Source of the DNA: JANQIO01 sp043585095
Lineage (GTDB): Bacteria; Pseudomonadota; Gammaproteobacteria; Pseudomonadales; Halieaceae
Length of the DNA stretch: 64,000 nucleotides
Direction of reading: 5' to 3'
Assembly: GCA_043585095.1 (NCBI GenBank)
Contig: CP121321.1
Location: forward strand, 62,001 to 126,000
The notes under the pieces are model-generated. The model saw nothing but the letters and a program-made list of their open reading frames with translations, was not told the DNA's origin and did not search any database. The position numbers and the translations under genes are program-made. Below, in pieces: positions 8,040 to 16,355 of this stretch (the first letter of the stretch is position 1; every line of letters starts with the position of its first letter).

Positions 8040-9641
8040 ATGGAACTCTCGTGGATTGGCGTCGCCCTGATTTTTGGGTTGATTGCTAAAAAACTCGGTC
8101 AGGCACCTTTAGTGGGTTTTCTGGTCGCCGGTTTTTTCCTGGCTGGCTTGAACGTCGACCCCGGGCAGACGCTGGATGAACTGGCGAACGTGGGTGTACT
8201 GCTGCTGCTGTTCGCCATCGGCCTGAAGCTGGATATACCGTCACTGCTGCAACCGCATATTTTTGCCGCGTCGCTGCTGCATACGGCCGGCATGATGCTG
8301 ATCGGGATGGCGCTGATTTACGTCCCGGTAGCGTTGAACCTGGGCCCCTTTGCCGACTTGCCGCTGCCAGCGATAGCCATACTGGGACTGTTCACCGCGT
8401 TTTCCAGTACCTTGTTTGTCATCAAGGTGCTGGAAGAGCGCGAGAATATGAGCGCGCTGTATGGCCGGGTCATCATTGGTTTTCTGGTCATGCAGGATCT
8501 GGTGGCGGTGGGGCTGCTGGCCGCATCGAAAGGCGTGGTGCCTAGCCCCTGGGCGTTTGCCTTACTGGGCTTGCTGCCGCTGCGTCACGTTTTGGGCCGC
8601 GTGCTCAACTGGTGCGGGCACCGCGAACTTCTGGTTTTGGCGGGCTTATCACTCACTCTGGGAGGCGCGGCGCTGTTCGATCTTGTGGGTCTGAAGGCCG
8701 ATCTGGGTGCCCTGGTGGCGGGCGCTCTGGTAAGCAAAGCGCCTAAAGCAAAGGAGCTCAGCAATGTGTTGCTGGGGCTGAAGGACCTTTTGCTGGTGGG
8801 CTTCTTTCTCACCATTGGTCTTAACGGTGTTCCGAACCTTGAAGCGGCCGCTGTCGCCGTTGCCTTGCTGGTGCTTTTGCCGATCAAGGCCCTGTTGTTT
8901 TTGGTGCTGCTAATGGCCTTTGGTTTGCGCGGGCGAACCGCCTTGCTGACGTCACTGGGCCTTACGCCTTACAGCGAGTTCGGGCTGATTATTGCCGCGA
9001 TGGCGATCTCCAAAGGGTGGTTGGATGCCTCATGGATCGTCACTCTGGCCCTGGCTATGGGCGTAAGCTTTTTACCCCTTGCTGAGATCAACAAGCGCGC
9101 TTTTGGGCTTTATCGCCGCATTCGAGAGCCGCTTTCAGCGCGAGAGCGCAGCATTCTGATTCCGCCGGAGCGCACCGTGCCCGTGTCAGATGCCACTGCA
9201 ATTGTGTTTGGCATGGGACTGGTGGGCACCCGCGCTTTCGACGAGCTTCGCGAGCAGCTTGGCGAAACTGTGGTGGGATTCGACGTTGATGACGACGTTG
9301 TGACTTCACAGCAGACGGCAGGTCGAAGAGTCTATGAAGAAAGCGCCACCGATGCGGACTTCTGGGACCGCCTTAGCGTTGATCGTGCGCAGGTGCGCCT
9401 GGTAATTCTGGCGCTGCATAGTCACGAAGAGAATCTTGTCGCGGTGGAGCAACTGCGGCTGGAGGGCTTCACCGGCAGCGTTGTCGCTACAGCCCGCTTC
9501 GACGATGAAGTAGATGATTTGAAGCTCGGTGGCGCCGATTTCGTGTTCCACACCTACCGAGACGTTGGGCCAGCACTGGCTGAAGAGGCCTTGGAGCTGG
9601 CCGGTGTGAGCACCGAAAAACCGACTAGCGTACCCAGTTGA
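8040..9641 (+). CDS. KefB/YbaL-type monovalent cation:proton antiporter with RCK domain
   Basis: CPA2-family inner membrane antiporter, 533 residues. About a dozen hydrophobic segments fill residues 1-370. They are followed by a cytosolic RCK-N (Rossmann) domain beginning at AIVFGMGLVGTRAFDEL, with D-V-D-D-D at the nucleotide ribose position. Start chosen at ATG 8040, preceded by AGGA at 8031-8034; the frame is open upstream to 8004. In this family the RCK domain gates K+ or Na+ efflux in response to nucleotide or glutathione adducts. A KefF/KefG ancillary oxidoreductase is not adjacent. Ion specificity is not readable. Confidence 0.88.
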   Translation: MELSWIGVALIFGLIAKKLGQAPLVGFLVAGFFLAGLNVDPGQTLDELANVGVLLLLFAIGLKLDIPSLLQPHIFAASLLHTAGMMLIGMALIYVPVALNLGPFADLPLPAIAILGLFTAFSSTLFVIKVLEERENMSALYGRVIIGFLVMQDLVAVGLLAASKGVVPSPWAFALLGLLPLRHVLGRVLNWCGHRELLVLAGLSLTLGGAALFDLVGLKADLGALVAGALVSKAPKAKELSNVLLGLKDLLLVGFFLTIGLNGVPNLEAAAVAVALLVLLPIKALLFLVLLMAFGLRGRTALLTSLGLTPYSEFGLIIAAMAISKGWLDASWIVTLALAMGVSFLPLAEINKRAFGLYRRIREPLSARERSILIPPERTVPVSDATAIVFGMGLVGTRAFDELREQLGETVVGFDVDDDVVTSQQTAGRRVYEESATDADFWDRLSVDRAQVRLVILALHSHEENLVAVEQLRLEGFTGSVVATARFDDEVDDLKLGGADFVFHTYRDVGPALAEEALELAGVSTEKPTSVPS

Positions 9642-9671
9642 CGCGAAGGCTGCTGACTATTTGAAGTCGAT

Positions 9672-10037
9672 TTAAGCCAACCGGGCGCCGTTGGGTAAGG
9701 GCATATCCACGGTCGCCAGCACCACCGAGCCGTCCTCGTCGTGAAAACCGGTGACCAAACACTCGGACATAAAGGGGCCGATCTGTTTGTCGGGAAAATT
9801 GACCACAGCCAAAACCTGCTTGCCGATGAGCGCCTCCGGCGTATAGCGCGCCGTGATTTGGGCGCTGGTTTTCTTCACGCCAATCGCCGGCCCAAAGTCC
9901 ACTTTGAGTTTGTAAGCGGGCCGGCGCGCCTCGGGAAAGGCCTGCACATCAATGACTGTGCCGATACGGAGATCGACCTTCTGGAAATCATTCCAATCGA
10001 TCAGCTGTTTGTCGTTGTTATTTGGTTCGATATCCAC
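9672..10037 (-). CDS. csaA: CsaA-type tRNA-binding domain protein
   Basis: A 121-residue OB-fold protein of the tRNA-binding (EMAP/Trbp111) family. Characteristic segments are FQKVDLRIGTV near the N-terminus, YKLKVDFG, S-A-Q-I-T and NFPDKQIGPFMSE toward the C-terminus. The start is a GTG at 10037, since no in-frame ATG gives the family N-terminus. CsaA is described as an export-related chaperone in Bacillus; its role in proteobacteria is unclear. It is the last gene of a minus-strand run, 45 bp after the GNAT gene. Confidence 0.9.
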   Translation of the reverse strand: MDIEPNNNDKQLIDWNDFQKVDLRIGTVIDVQAFPEARRPAYKLKVDFGPAIGVKKTSAQITARYTPEALIGKQVLAVVNFPDKQIGPFMSECLVTGFHDEDGSVVLATVDMPLPNGARLA

Positions 10038-10082
10038 AATGAAGAGGCCTCGGGTATGCAGGAGTTTCGCGTGTCGAATCGC

Positions 10083-10574
10083 TTAAAGATCCAGAATCAT
10101 CTGCGGCCTGACTCTATCGGCCTGGTCTTCCGTGGGGGCGAGCACTTCCCCCACGCGACGGGCACCGCAGGCGCTATAAAAGCCCTCCGCGTTCGGGTCC
10201 GCATCAATGTGCATTAGCTGACAGCCGCGCTCACGAGACTGCGTTGCTGCGTGTTCCAGCATGGCGCGGCCAATGCCCTTGCCCATCCAGTCAGGATCTA
10301 CCCAAAAGAGTTCCAGCGTTATGGACTCAGGTGCTGCCTCAGCATCCTGGCAAAGCTGATAGCAGCCCGCGAGTTGAGTACCGCATTCCGCTGCAAAGGT
10401 GAGTCCTTCCGCAATCGATTCGGATGAGATGCGAAGATCGTCTTGCCAACGGGCAATATCCGCAGCGGGGTACCCCCAGTGGGCTTTAGACTTGTTAGCA
10501 ATGAGGGTGAGCGCGCTCGACTCTTGTTCATGGGCGGCTCGAAAGCGGATGCCCTGCAAGGTGGTATCGGTCAT
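10083..10574 (-). CDS. GNAT-family N-acetyltransferase
   Basis: A 163-residue acetyl-CoA-dependent acyltransferase. Motif A (acetyl-CoA pyrophosphate loop) is seen as GKGIGRAM in the stretch after FWVDPDW, with downstream H-I-D-A-D-P and FYSACGARRVGE, typical of small single-domain GNATs. The ATG at 10574 starts 4 bp after the kinase stop codon, so co-translation with the kinase and aminotransferase-fold genes is likely. Substrate unknown; an amine made or used by the two upstream enzymes is a reasonable guess. Confidence 0.85.
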   Translation of the reverse strand: MTDTTLQGIRFRAAHEQESSALTLIANKSKAHWGYPAADIARWQDDLRISSESIAEGLTFAAECGTQLAGCYQLCQDAEAAPESITLELFWVDPDWMGKGIGRAMLEHAATQSRERGCQLMHIDADPNAEGFYSACGARRVGEVLAPTEDQADRVRPQMILDL

Positions 10575-10578
10575 TGCT

Positions 10579-11586
10579 TTATAGTCCCAGCGCTTTAGCG
10601 TCGCTTAGTGCGCCGTCCAGCACTTCATCAAGATAATCGGATCCCCAGTGTTCAGGCCGCTCGTGCAGCCAGCCTATCAGGGCCAGCTGTCGCAGCAGCT
10701 CGAAGACCGGCAGCATGGCGAGATCCTGCTCTCCTACAGCACGCTGCTGTCGGTAGCCATCAATCATGGCGCTGCGCAGCTCATCGGCGTCATCTGCAAG
10801 CCGATACTCCACCAGGGCAGTAGCAAGGTCGTACATATGCCAACCAAAGGCGGCGTCGTCAAAGTCCAGGACACCCATTCCCTGATCACAGATGAGTAAA
10901 TTGCCGGGGTGCAGGTCGGCATGGATCAGCCCGAATTGCTCGGGCGCAGCGCCGTACTGCTGTAGCCTATCCCTCAAAGGCTGCAGCAGCGATTCCAGAT
11001 ACGTTGCCGTGCCGGCATCCAATGCAAGGTGCTCCCAGAAGCGTCCCCAGCGGGGGCTGTTGCCTAACAGCCCGTTGCTATCCAGCCTGGGCCGCGTGAA
11101 ACCCTGCGGCAGGGGCCAGCTAGCGGTTTGATTGTGCATGCTGGCTGCCAGCGCGCCCATGTCTCGAAACGCGTCGGTGCGGCGGTCTGCGGCCTCAGCC
11201 TGAGTTAAGTTGGCGTCTTCAAGGTAATGCACTAGTAACTCACCGGACAGCCACTCCGTCATCCCGGCGAGCCGGGTCTGCTGAAGAGAGCTGAGCTCAA
11301 CGGAAACAAACGACTCGCTACCCTTGGCGTTCAATGCACTCTGCACATGGAAGCCTGCGGCGTGTAGAGCCGCTACCCAGGTGCGCTCAGATTGCATCTC
11401 TGCAAGCGTGTTGTAGCCCGGCCTGTGAAGTCGCAGGGCGAACTGCCTTTGCTCGCTATCCGTGACTCGAAAGGTGATGTTTTCTGCCACCGAAACCGGC
11501 TCTACGAGCACCGCGTCAATCGGGAAGCTCTCAAGGGCCTTCATTGCGGCGTCTCGATGCGCCGAGCCTTTTTTTATCTCACTCAT
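10579..11586 (-). CDS. APH/choline-kinase-fold small-molecule kinase
   Basis: ATP-dependent phosphotransferase of the APH family, 335 residues from ATG 11586. The Brenner motif HADLHPGN is at residues 222-229, and the metal-binding DFDD follows at about 241. The frame extends back to 11673, but that part overlaps the end of the preceding gene and has no family similarity. It lies directly downstream of a class-III PLP enzyme that resembles phospho-lyases. Hydroxylysine kinase and related bacterial amine kinases share this fold and this neighbourhood, so a small amino alcohol or hydroxy-amino acid is the likely substrate. Antibiotic resistance is unlikely. Confidence 0.82.
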   Translation of the reverse strand: MSEIKKGSAHRDAAMKALESFPIDAVLVEPVSVAENITFRVTDSEQRQFALRLHRPGYNTLAEMQSERTWVAALHAAGFHVQSALNAKGSESFVSVELSSLQQTRLAGMTEWLSGELLVHYLEDANLTQAEAADRRTDAFRDMGALAASMHNQTASWPLPQGFTRPRLDSNGLLGNSPRWGRFWEHLALDAGTATYLESLLQPLRDRLQQYGAAPEQFGLIHADLHPGNLLICDQGMGVLDFDDAAFGWHMYDLATALVEYRLADDADELRSAMIDGYRQQRAVGEQDLAMLPVFELLRQLALIGWLHERPEHWGSDYLDEVLDGALSDAKALGL

Positions 11587-11638
11587 AACTTGCAGGCTCG
11601 TCTGCGCGCTCTCCTCACTACAACCTTTACACCTACCT

Positions 11639-12925
11639 TTAACATGAGGCGATCTCATCCATGCAAGTTGCAAAGGCGTCTAGAAACACGTCGGCGTGCT
11701 CCGTGGTGAACACCAGAGGTGGCCGTATTTTTAACACGTTGTCCCCCGCGCCCGCAGCTGACAGTAAACACCCCGCATCTTTCAGGCGGTTGGCCGCGCG
11801 GTTCGCAAGTGCCTTGTCGGGCTCGCGGCTGTTTTTGTACTTCACCATCTCTATGCTGATAAACAGTCCCGTGCCGCGCACATCCCCGACGTAGGGATGG
11901 GTCTGCTGGTAGGGCTTTAGTGCATCCAGCAGAGTGTTACCCATGTCAGCTGCCGCGTTGACCAGGTCCATTCGCTCTATCTCGTCCAGCACCGCCATAC
12001 CGACAGCAGCCTGCAGCGGACTGGAGGCAAAGGTATTGAAATAACCCGTTGCCGAGCGGAAGGTTTCGACATGTTCACGCCGCGCTGCAGTCGCTGCTAG
12101 TGGCAACCCGTTGCCCATGGGCTTGCCCGTCACCACGATATCGGGGCTTAGCCCCATCAGTTCATAGGCCCACCACGCGCCGGTGCGTCCATAGCCTGAC
12201 TGCACCTCATCGGCAATTAGCAAGCCACCCTCTTGATGCACCAGCGCCTGGAGAGCAGGCATAAGTCCTGGTGGCACCGTGGGCAGGCCTTCGTTGGCAA
12301 AGATCGGGCAAACGATGAGCGCGGCAAAACCGGCACCGTCTTTCTTGAGGTGTTGAATTGCCGCGGCAGCGCGGTCCAGGTATACAGAAGCCAGCGCTTG
12401 CTCGCTAAGACCTTCAACCAGAGGTCGGTAGACATCAGGAAAGGGGAACCCACAGATATCGCGCCCGGCGACGGGGTCGTCACCCACGTAGGTCAGCGCC
12501 CCGCTGGGTCCTGCGCTGCCGTGATAGGCAGAGCCGGTGCAGACAACGCCGCGCTGCCCGGTTACCGCGCGTGCCATGGTCAAAGCCACGTCATTGGCTT
12601 CAGTTCCGGTGCAGGAAAACACAACGCTTTCGATATCGTTGTCATGCAGGCCCACCAGTCGCTCGGCAAAGCTGACGATGCCGTCATGCAGATAGCGATT
12701 GTGAACGTTCAGGGTGCTTTGCTGCTCGAACATGGCCTTGGCGACAACCGGATTACCATGACCCACGCAGGGCACGTTGTTGTAGAGGTCGATATAGCGG
12801 CGGCCTGCGGCGTCGTATAAATAGGCACCTTCTCCGCGCACGATTTCCAGAGGGTTGTCGTAGAAGTATTCAGCGCCCGCCCCCAGTGCCTGGTCGCGGC
12901 GCTTGTGAAGTGTACTGCGGCTCAT
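11639..12925 (-). CDS. Class-III aminotransferase-fold PLP enzyme, probably an O-phosphoamine phospho-lyase
   Basis: A 428-residue fold-type I PLP enzyme. The PLP lysine is K268 (TGKPMGNG) and the cofactor aspartate is D239 (IADEVQSGYGRTG). Two segments, LNVHNRYLHDGIV (residues 72-84) and the C-terminal NVLKIRPPLVFT, match what I remember of mammalian ETNPPL/PHYKPL, enzymes that eliminate phosphate and ammonia from phosphoethanolamine or phosphohydroxylysine. The following APH-fold kinase supports this. Start ATG 12925 is chosen over an upstream TTG at 12991. An ordinary omega-aminotransferase is the alternative. Confidence 0.8.
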   Translation of the reverse strand: MSRSTLHKRRDQALGAGAEYFYDNPLEIVRGEGAYLYDAAGRRYIDLYNNVPCVGHGNPVVAKAMFEQQSTLNVHNRYLHDGIVSFAERLVGLHDNDIESVVFSCTGTEANDVALTMARAVTGQRGVVCTGSAYHGSAGPSGALTYVGDDPVAGRDICGFPFPDVYRPLVEGLSEQALASVYLDRAAAAIQHLKKDGAGFAALIVCPIFANEGLPTVPPGLMPALQALVHQEGGLLIADEVQSGYGRTGAWWAYELMGLSPDIVVTGKPMGNGLPLAATAARREHVETFRSATGYFNTFASSPLQAAVGMAVLDEIERMDLVNAAADMGNTLLDALKPYQQTHPYVGDVRGTGLFISIEMVKYKNSREPDKALANRAANRLKDAGCLLSAAGAGDNVLKIRPPLVFTTEHADVFLDAFATCMDEIASC

Positions 12926-13004
12926 CTGATCTCTGCCCTGCGCTCGAGTGCTTTCAGGATATCGCACAACGGCGCTGGCGTGAGATGGCAAGCTGAAAAC
13001 ACGT

Positions 13005-13613
13005 TTACAGCTCGAAATATATGCGCAAGCCCGATAGCGTATTGTTAGTCGCCACTGCGGCCAGTATCAGCCCCATCACCCGGCTTACCACGCTAGCGCC
13101 GGCCTTGCCGATCAGCCGCTGTATGCTGCTGGCCATCAACATCAGCAGCATCGCCAGAATCACAACGCCGGTCATCACGCCCGCAATTTGCACTTGCTGC
13201 CACAGGTCAACGCGCGTGTTCTCGGTCATTAAGACGGCGGTCAGCATGGCGCCGGGTCCGGCAATTGAGGGCACCGCCAATGGGAAAACCGCGGTTTCAT
13301 GGTGCTCTTCCACCATGCGGGTTTCTTCCTCCGGCTTACTCTCACCAAAGATCATCGAGAGCGCAAAGATGAATAAGACGATCCCGCCGGCGATCTGGAA
13401 GGCCGGCAGCGGTATCGACATCGCCGACAGAATGATCTCACCGGCAGCGACGAAAAACAGCAGGACCAGAATGGCGACCAGACTCGCAATCAAGGCGATT
13501 TTACGCTTGGTGCTAGCATCGTGATCCCGGGTCACCGCAATAAAAACCGGCACTGTGCCAATCGGATCGATTACGGCGAAGAAAACGATAAACGTTGCGA
13601 CAAAATCAATCAT
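13005..13613 (-). CDS. MarC-family integral membrane protein
   Basis: A 202-residue UPF0056/MarC membrane protein with six hydrophobic segments. The N-terminal F-F-A-V-I-D-P-I-G-T-V-P-V-F and the central F-P-L-A-V-P-S-I-A-G-P-G pattern are the family's two conserved half-repeats. Function is not established; it was once linked to multiple antibiotic resistance but that link was not upheld. About 80 bp separate it from the PLP-enzyme gene downstream, so it may head the same transcript. Divergent from the flavoprotein at 13719. Confidence 0.9.
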   Translation of the reverse strand: MIDFVATFIVFFAVIDPIGTVPVFIAVTRDHDASTKRKIALIASLVAILVLLFFVAAGEIILSAMSIPLPAFQIAGGIVLFIFALSMIFGESKPEEETRMVEEHHETAVFPLAVPSIAGPGAMLTAVLMTENTRVDLWQQVQIAGVMTGVVILAMLLMLMASSIQRLIGKAGASVVSRVMGLILAAVATNNTLSGLRIYFEL

Positions 13614-13718
13614 GTAGGTACGCTAGCATGGTAGTCCGCGCAGTCTGAAGAGAGCTGCCGTGTATGGCAAGCTATGCCGAGAAAACCAGTTATTCACCCT
13701 GGCTTATAGAGAGACTGC

Positions 13719-15179
13719 ATGACTGAAAAAATCACAGCGAATGTTCCCGTCGATAGCAGGTCGATAGAGAAATGGCATGACGAAACCGATGTCATTGTCG
13801 TGGGCTTCGGCGGAGCAGGGTCCTGCGCTGCCCTGGAGGCGGCCGCATCCGGCGCTAGCGTGATGCTACTAGAGCTTGCCAGCGGAGCGGGAGGCACCAC
13901 TGCGCTGGCCGGCGGCCAAATCTATCTGGGCGGAGGAACACCAATACAGCAGGCCTGTGGCTTTGAAGACAGTCAGGAAGCTATGGAGGCCTACGTCCGT
14001 TTGGCCGCAGGCGAAGGCGGCGATGAGTCCAAGATCAAAGCCTATTGCGCCGATAGCCTTGAGCACTACGACTGGCTGGTGGCGCAGGGCGTGGAGTTCA
14101 ATCCAGAATTTTATGCTGGCAAGCACACTAATACCCCTGAGTATCAGTCGCTGGCCTATTCCGGCAACGAAAAGGGCTTCGTGGAATCTCAGGTCGCCCA
14201 GCCCGCGCCGCGTGCGCACAAACCTCATGCCTTTTGGGAAGAGGGCGGTGCCACCTTAATGGCGGCGCTAACTGAGGCAGTGCATAGCGCGGGCATCGAA
14301 GTGAAGCTCGATACCCGCGTACTAACCCTGATTACCGAGAGCGAGCGAGTAGTCGGCGTCTTGTGTCGCCAAGACGGCGAGGTTCGTGCCTTGCGCGCAA
14401 GCAAAGCAGTGGTGCTGTGCAGCGGCGGTTTTATTATGAATCGCGAGATGGTGGAGAAGTACGCGCCGCGCCTAAAAGATGCGACCCCTATCGGTAACCC
14501 TGGGGATACCGGTGCAGGTATCCAGATGGGGATAGGTGTGGGAGGCGCTGCGGTCAATATGGATCAGGGCTTTGTCTCGGTGCTCTGGTATCCCGCCGGT
14601 GAATTCTGCGAGGGTGTTTTCGTCAATGCCCAGGGCCTGCGGTTTGTTAACGAAGATTGCTACCACGCAAGAGGCGCACATCATTGCCTAAACCAGTCTG
14701 AGCGCAAGGTATACATGGTGGTGGACTCAGACATCTTTGTTGGTCCGCCCCTGTATGCCGATCCGCAGGTGGTCGAGGTCGGCGAAACCTTTGAAGAACT
14801 CGAGCGCGATGCAGGTTTTCCAGCGGGGACGCTAACGCAGACCTTGCAGACCTATAACCAGTTTGCCGAACAGGGGGAAGACCCTCTGTTTCACAAGGAC
14901 AAAGCGTTTTTGCGGCCCCTCAATAAGCCGCCTTTTGCGTTGCTGGATTTCTCTATAGGTCCGGGCATGTACTACCCCGCCTTTACGTTTGGTGGCTTGG
15001 ATACCAGCGTGGAGGGTGAAGTACTGCGCCCTGACGGCAGCGTTGTCCTCGGTCTGTATGCCGCGGGTCGCTGCACCGCGGGCCTGCCACGCAGTGGTGA
15101 GGGCTACGCCAGCGGTATGTCGATAGGGGATGCGACCTATTTTGGACGGCGTGCCGGTCGTGCGGCGGCCAGCCAATAG
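13719..15179 (+). CDS. FAD-binding oxidoreductase, fumarate reductase/3-ketosteroid dehydrogenase-like
   Basis: A 486-residue FAD_binding_2 flavoprotein. The dinucleotide motif VIVVGFGGAGSCAALEA is at residues 25-41. The C-terminal FAD segment reads GLYAAGRCTAGLPRSGEGYASG, where 3-ketosteroid dehydrogenases have a comparable G-L-Y-A-A-G-N segment. G-V-F-V-N-A-Q-G-L-R-F-V-N-E-D is a family block. It probably desaturates or reduces a carbon-carbon bond next to a carbonyl in a ring compound. It stands alone on the plus strand, facing a luciferase-like gene. Substrate unknown. Confidence 0.8.
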   Translation: MTEKITANVPVDSRSIEKWHDETDVIVVGFGGAGSCAALEAAASGASVMLLELASGAGGTTALAGGQIYLGGGTPIQQACGFEDSQEAMEAYVRLAAGEGGDESKIKAYCADSLEHYDWLVAQGVEFNPEFYAGKHTNTPEYQSLAYSGNEKGFVESQVAQPAPRAHKPHAFWEEGGATLMAALTEAVHSAGIEVKLDTRVLTLITESERVVGVLCRQDGEVRALRASKAVVLCSGGFIMNREMVEKYAPRLKDATPIGNPGDTGAGIQMGIGVGGAAVNMDQGFVSVLWYPAGEFCEGVFVNAQGLRFVNEDCYHARGAHHCLNQSERKVYMVVDSDIFVGPPLYADPQVVEVGETFEELERDAGFPAGTLTQTLQTYNQFAEQGEDPLFHKDKAFLRPLNKPPFALLDFSIGPGMYYPAFTFGGLDTSVEGEVLRPDGSVVLGLYAAGRCTAGLPRSGEGYASGMSIGDATYFGRRAGRAAASQ

Positions 15180-15211
15180 CCCGACGAATTCGCTATGCCA
15201 GTGTGTGCCGG

Positions 15212-16201
15212 TCAGCTGTCACGCAGGTTCTGAATATAAGGCCAGACTTCCAGCTCAAATCGTTTTAAGCCGGCCCACGCCAGCTTTGGATCCAGCCCGC
15301 CTAACAGTGGTGTCAGGATGAATGTTCTATGTTGGCCCAGGGACTGAATCATAGCGACCGCCGCTTCGGGGGCTAACACCTGATAGGCGCCGCTGGCACG
15401 CAAATCGTCGATGTCGATGCCTTTGGCAAAGGGCCCCGCCGCCTCGCCATAGGCTTCGATGGTCCACTCGGCGTATGACTTCACCGTGTGGGCGATGTGT
15501 GGCGCGATCTTCTCCCAGTCCTGGTCGGGAGTATCGGTCACATGCGTGTAGATTGGTCCCAGGGCCTTGAAGTGTTCTCCCGGATCGGGTTTGCCGAGGC
15601 TCAGACACTCCTGTCGGTAAACGCCCCAGTTTTCTCCTGCGGGAGGATAGTAGCCATCGGCGATATGTGCGGCACGTTTGGCAACAGCGGGATGGGTGCC
15701 GCCTAACAGCAGTTTCGGCGCGGGATTGGGCTGCGGCGTAATGGTGATACTGCGGTCCTGGTACTCGAAAGTTTCGCCACTCCAGGCCTGCCGCAGGAAC
15801 TGGAAGGCGTTGATATACAGATCTTTCCGGTCTTCGCGACGCTTGCCAAACATTTGAAACTCATAGGGTCTGTAGCCTGCGCCAATAACCACTTCCAGGC
15901 GACCACCGCACAGAAACTGAGCCACGGAGAGATCCTCAGCCAGCTTTACCGGGTCATAAATTGGCGCCTGCAAAACGTTGGGTCGAATCTTGATGCGCCT
16001 GGTGCGTGCCCCCAGTGCTGCGGCCATCGGTATGGGCGAGGGCAGATAGCCATCGTCTGCGGCGTGATGTTCCCCCAGGCCGATTACGTCGAAGCCTATA
16101 TCATCGGCCCAGGCAGCCATGTCCAGCGCAGCGTCATAAAGGGCTTGCGGTGCGGTACCAAAATCCGGTGCCCGCATATCGAAACAGATGACAAATTCCA
16201 T
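15212..16201 (-). CDS. Luciferase-like (LLM class) flavin-dependent oxidoreductase
   Basis: A 329-residue TIM-barrel protein of the bacterial luciferase-like superfamily, using FMN or F420. The N-terminal M-E-F-V-I-C-F-D strand, IGLGEHHAADDGYLPSP (the loop seen in alkanal and nitrilotriacetate monooxygenase relatives), and GGRLEVVIGAGYRP are diagnostic. It probably acts as a monooxygenase together with a flavin reductase encoded elsewhere. It converges on the flavoprotein gene by a 32-bp gap and follows the amidohydrolase on the minus strand after about 150 bp. Confidence 0.85.
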   Translation of the reverse strand: MEFVICFDMRAPDFGTAPQALYDAALDMAAWADDIGFDVIGLGEHHAADDGYLPSPIPMAAALGARTRRIKIRPNVLQAPIYDPVKLAEDLSVAQFLCGGRLEVVIGAGYRPYEFQMFGKRREDRKDLYINAFQFLRQAWSGETFEYQDRSITITPQPNPAPKLLLGGTHPAVAKRAAHIADGYYPPAGENWGVYRQECLSLGKPDPGEHFKALGPIYTHVTDTPDQDWEKIAPHIAHTVKSYAEWTIEAYGEAAGPFAKGIDIDDLRASGAYQVLAPEAAVAMIQSLGQHRTFILTPLLGGLDPKLAWAGLKRFELEVWPYIQNLRDS

Positions 16202-16355
16202 AGTGCGACGTCCGGATCGAGTAGCAATCAGCTAGCGCTGACGCCCATGGGAGTAGTCATAGTATCGCAGGAGAACAGGACAGTTCCGCGAGTGAAGTGG
16301 ATCGGCAGCGTCGCGTCGGGCGATAGCAGCCGATCCTTTCATTGCTGTTCAGCGC

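Noticed and set aside
10579..11586. The APH-fold kinase as an aminoglycoside resistance gene.
   Set aside because: Operon with a phospho-lyase-like PLP enzyme and lack of any mobile element argue for a metabolic kinase.
11586..11673. Upstream extension of the kinase frame into the PLP-enzyme gene.
   Set aside because: The extension (MQLAWMRSPH...) is an out-of-frame reading of the PLP-enzyme 3' end and unlike kinase N-termini.
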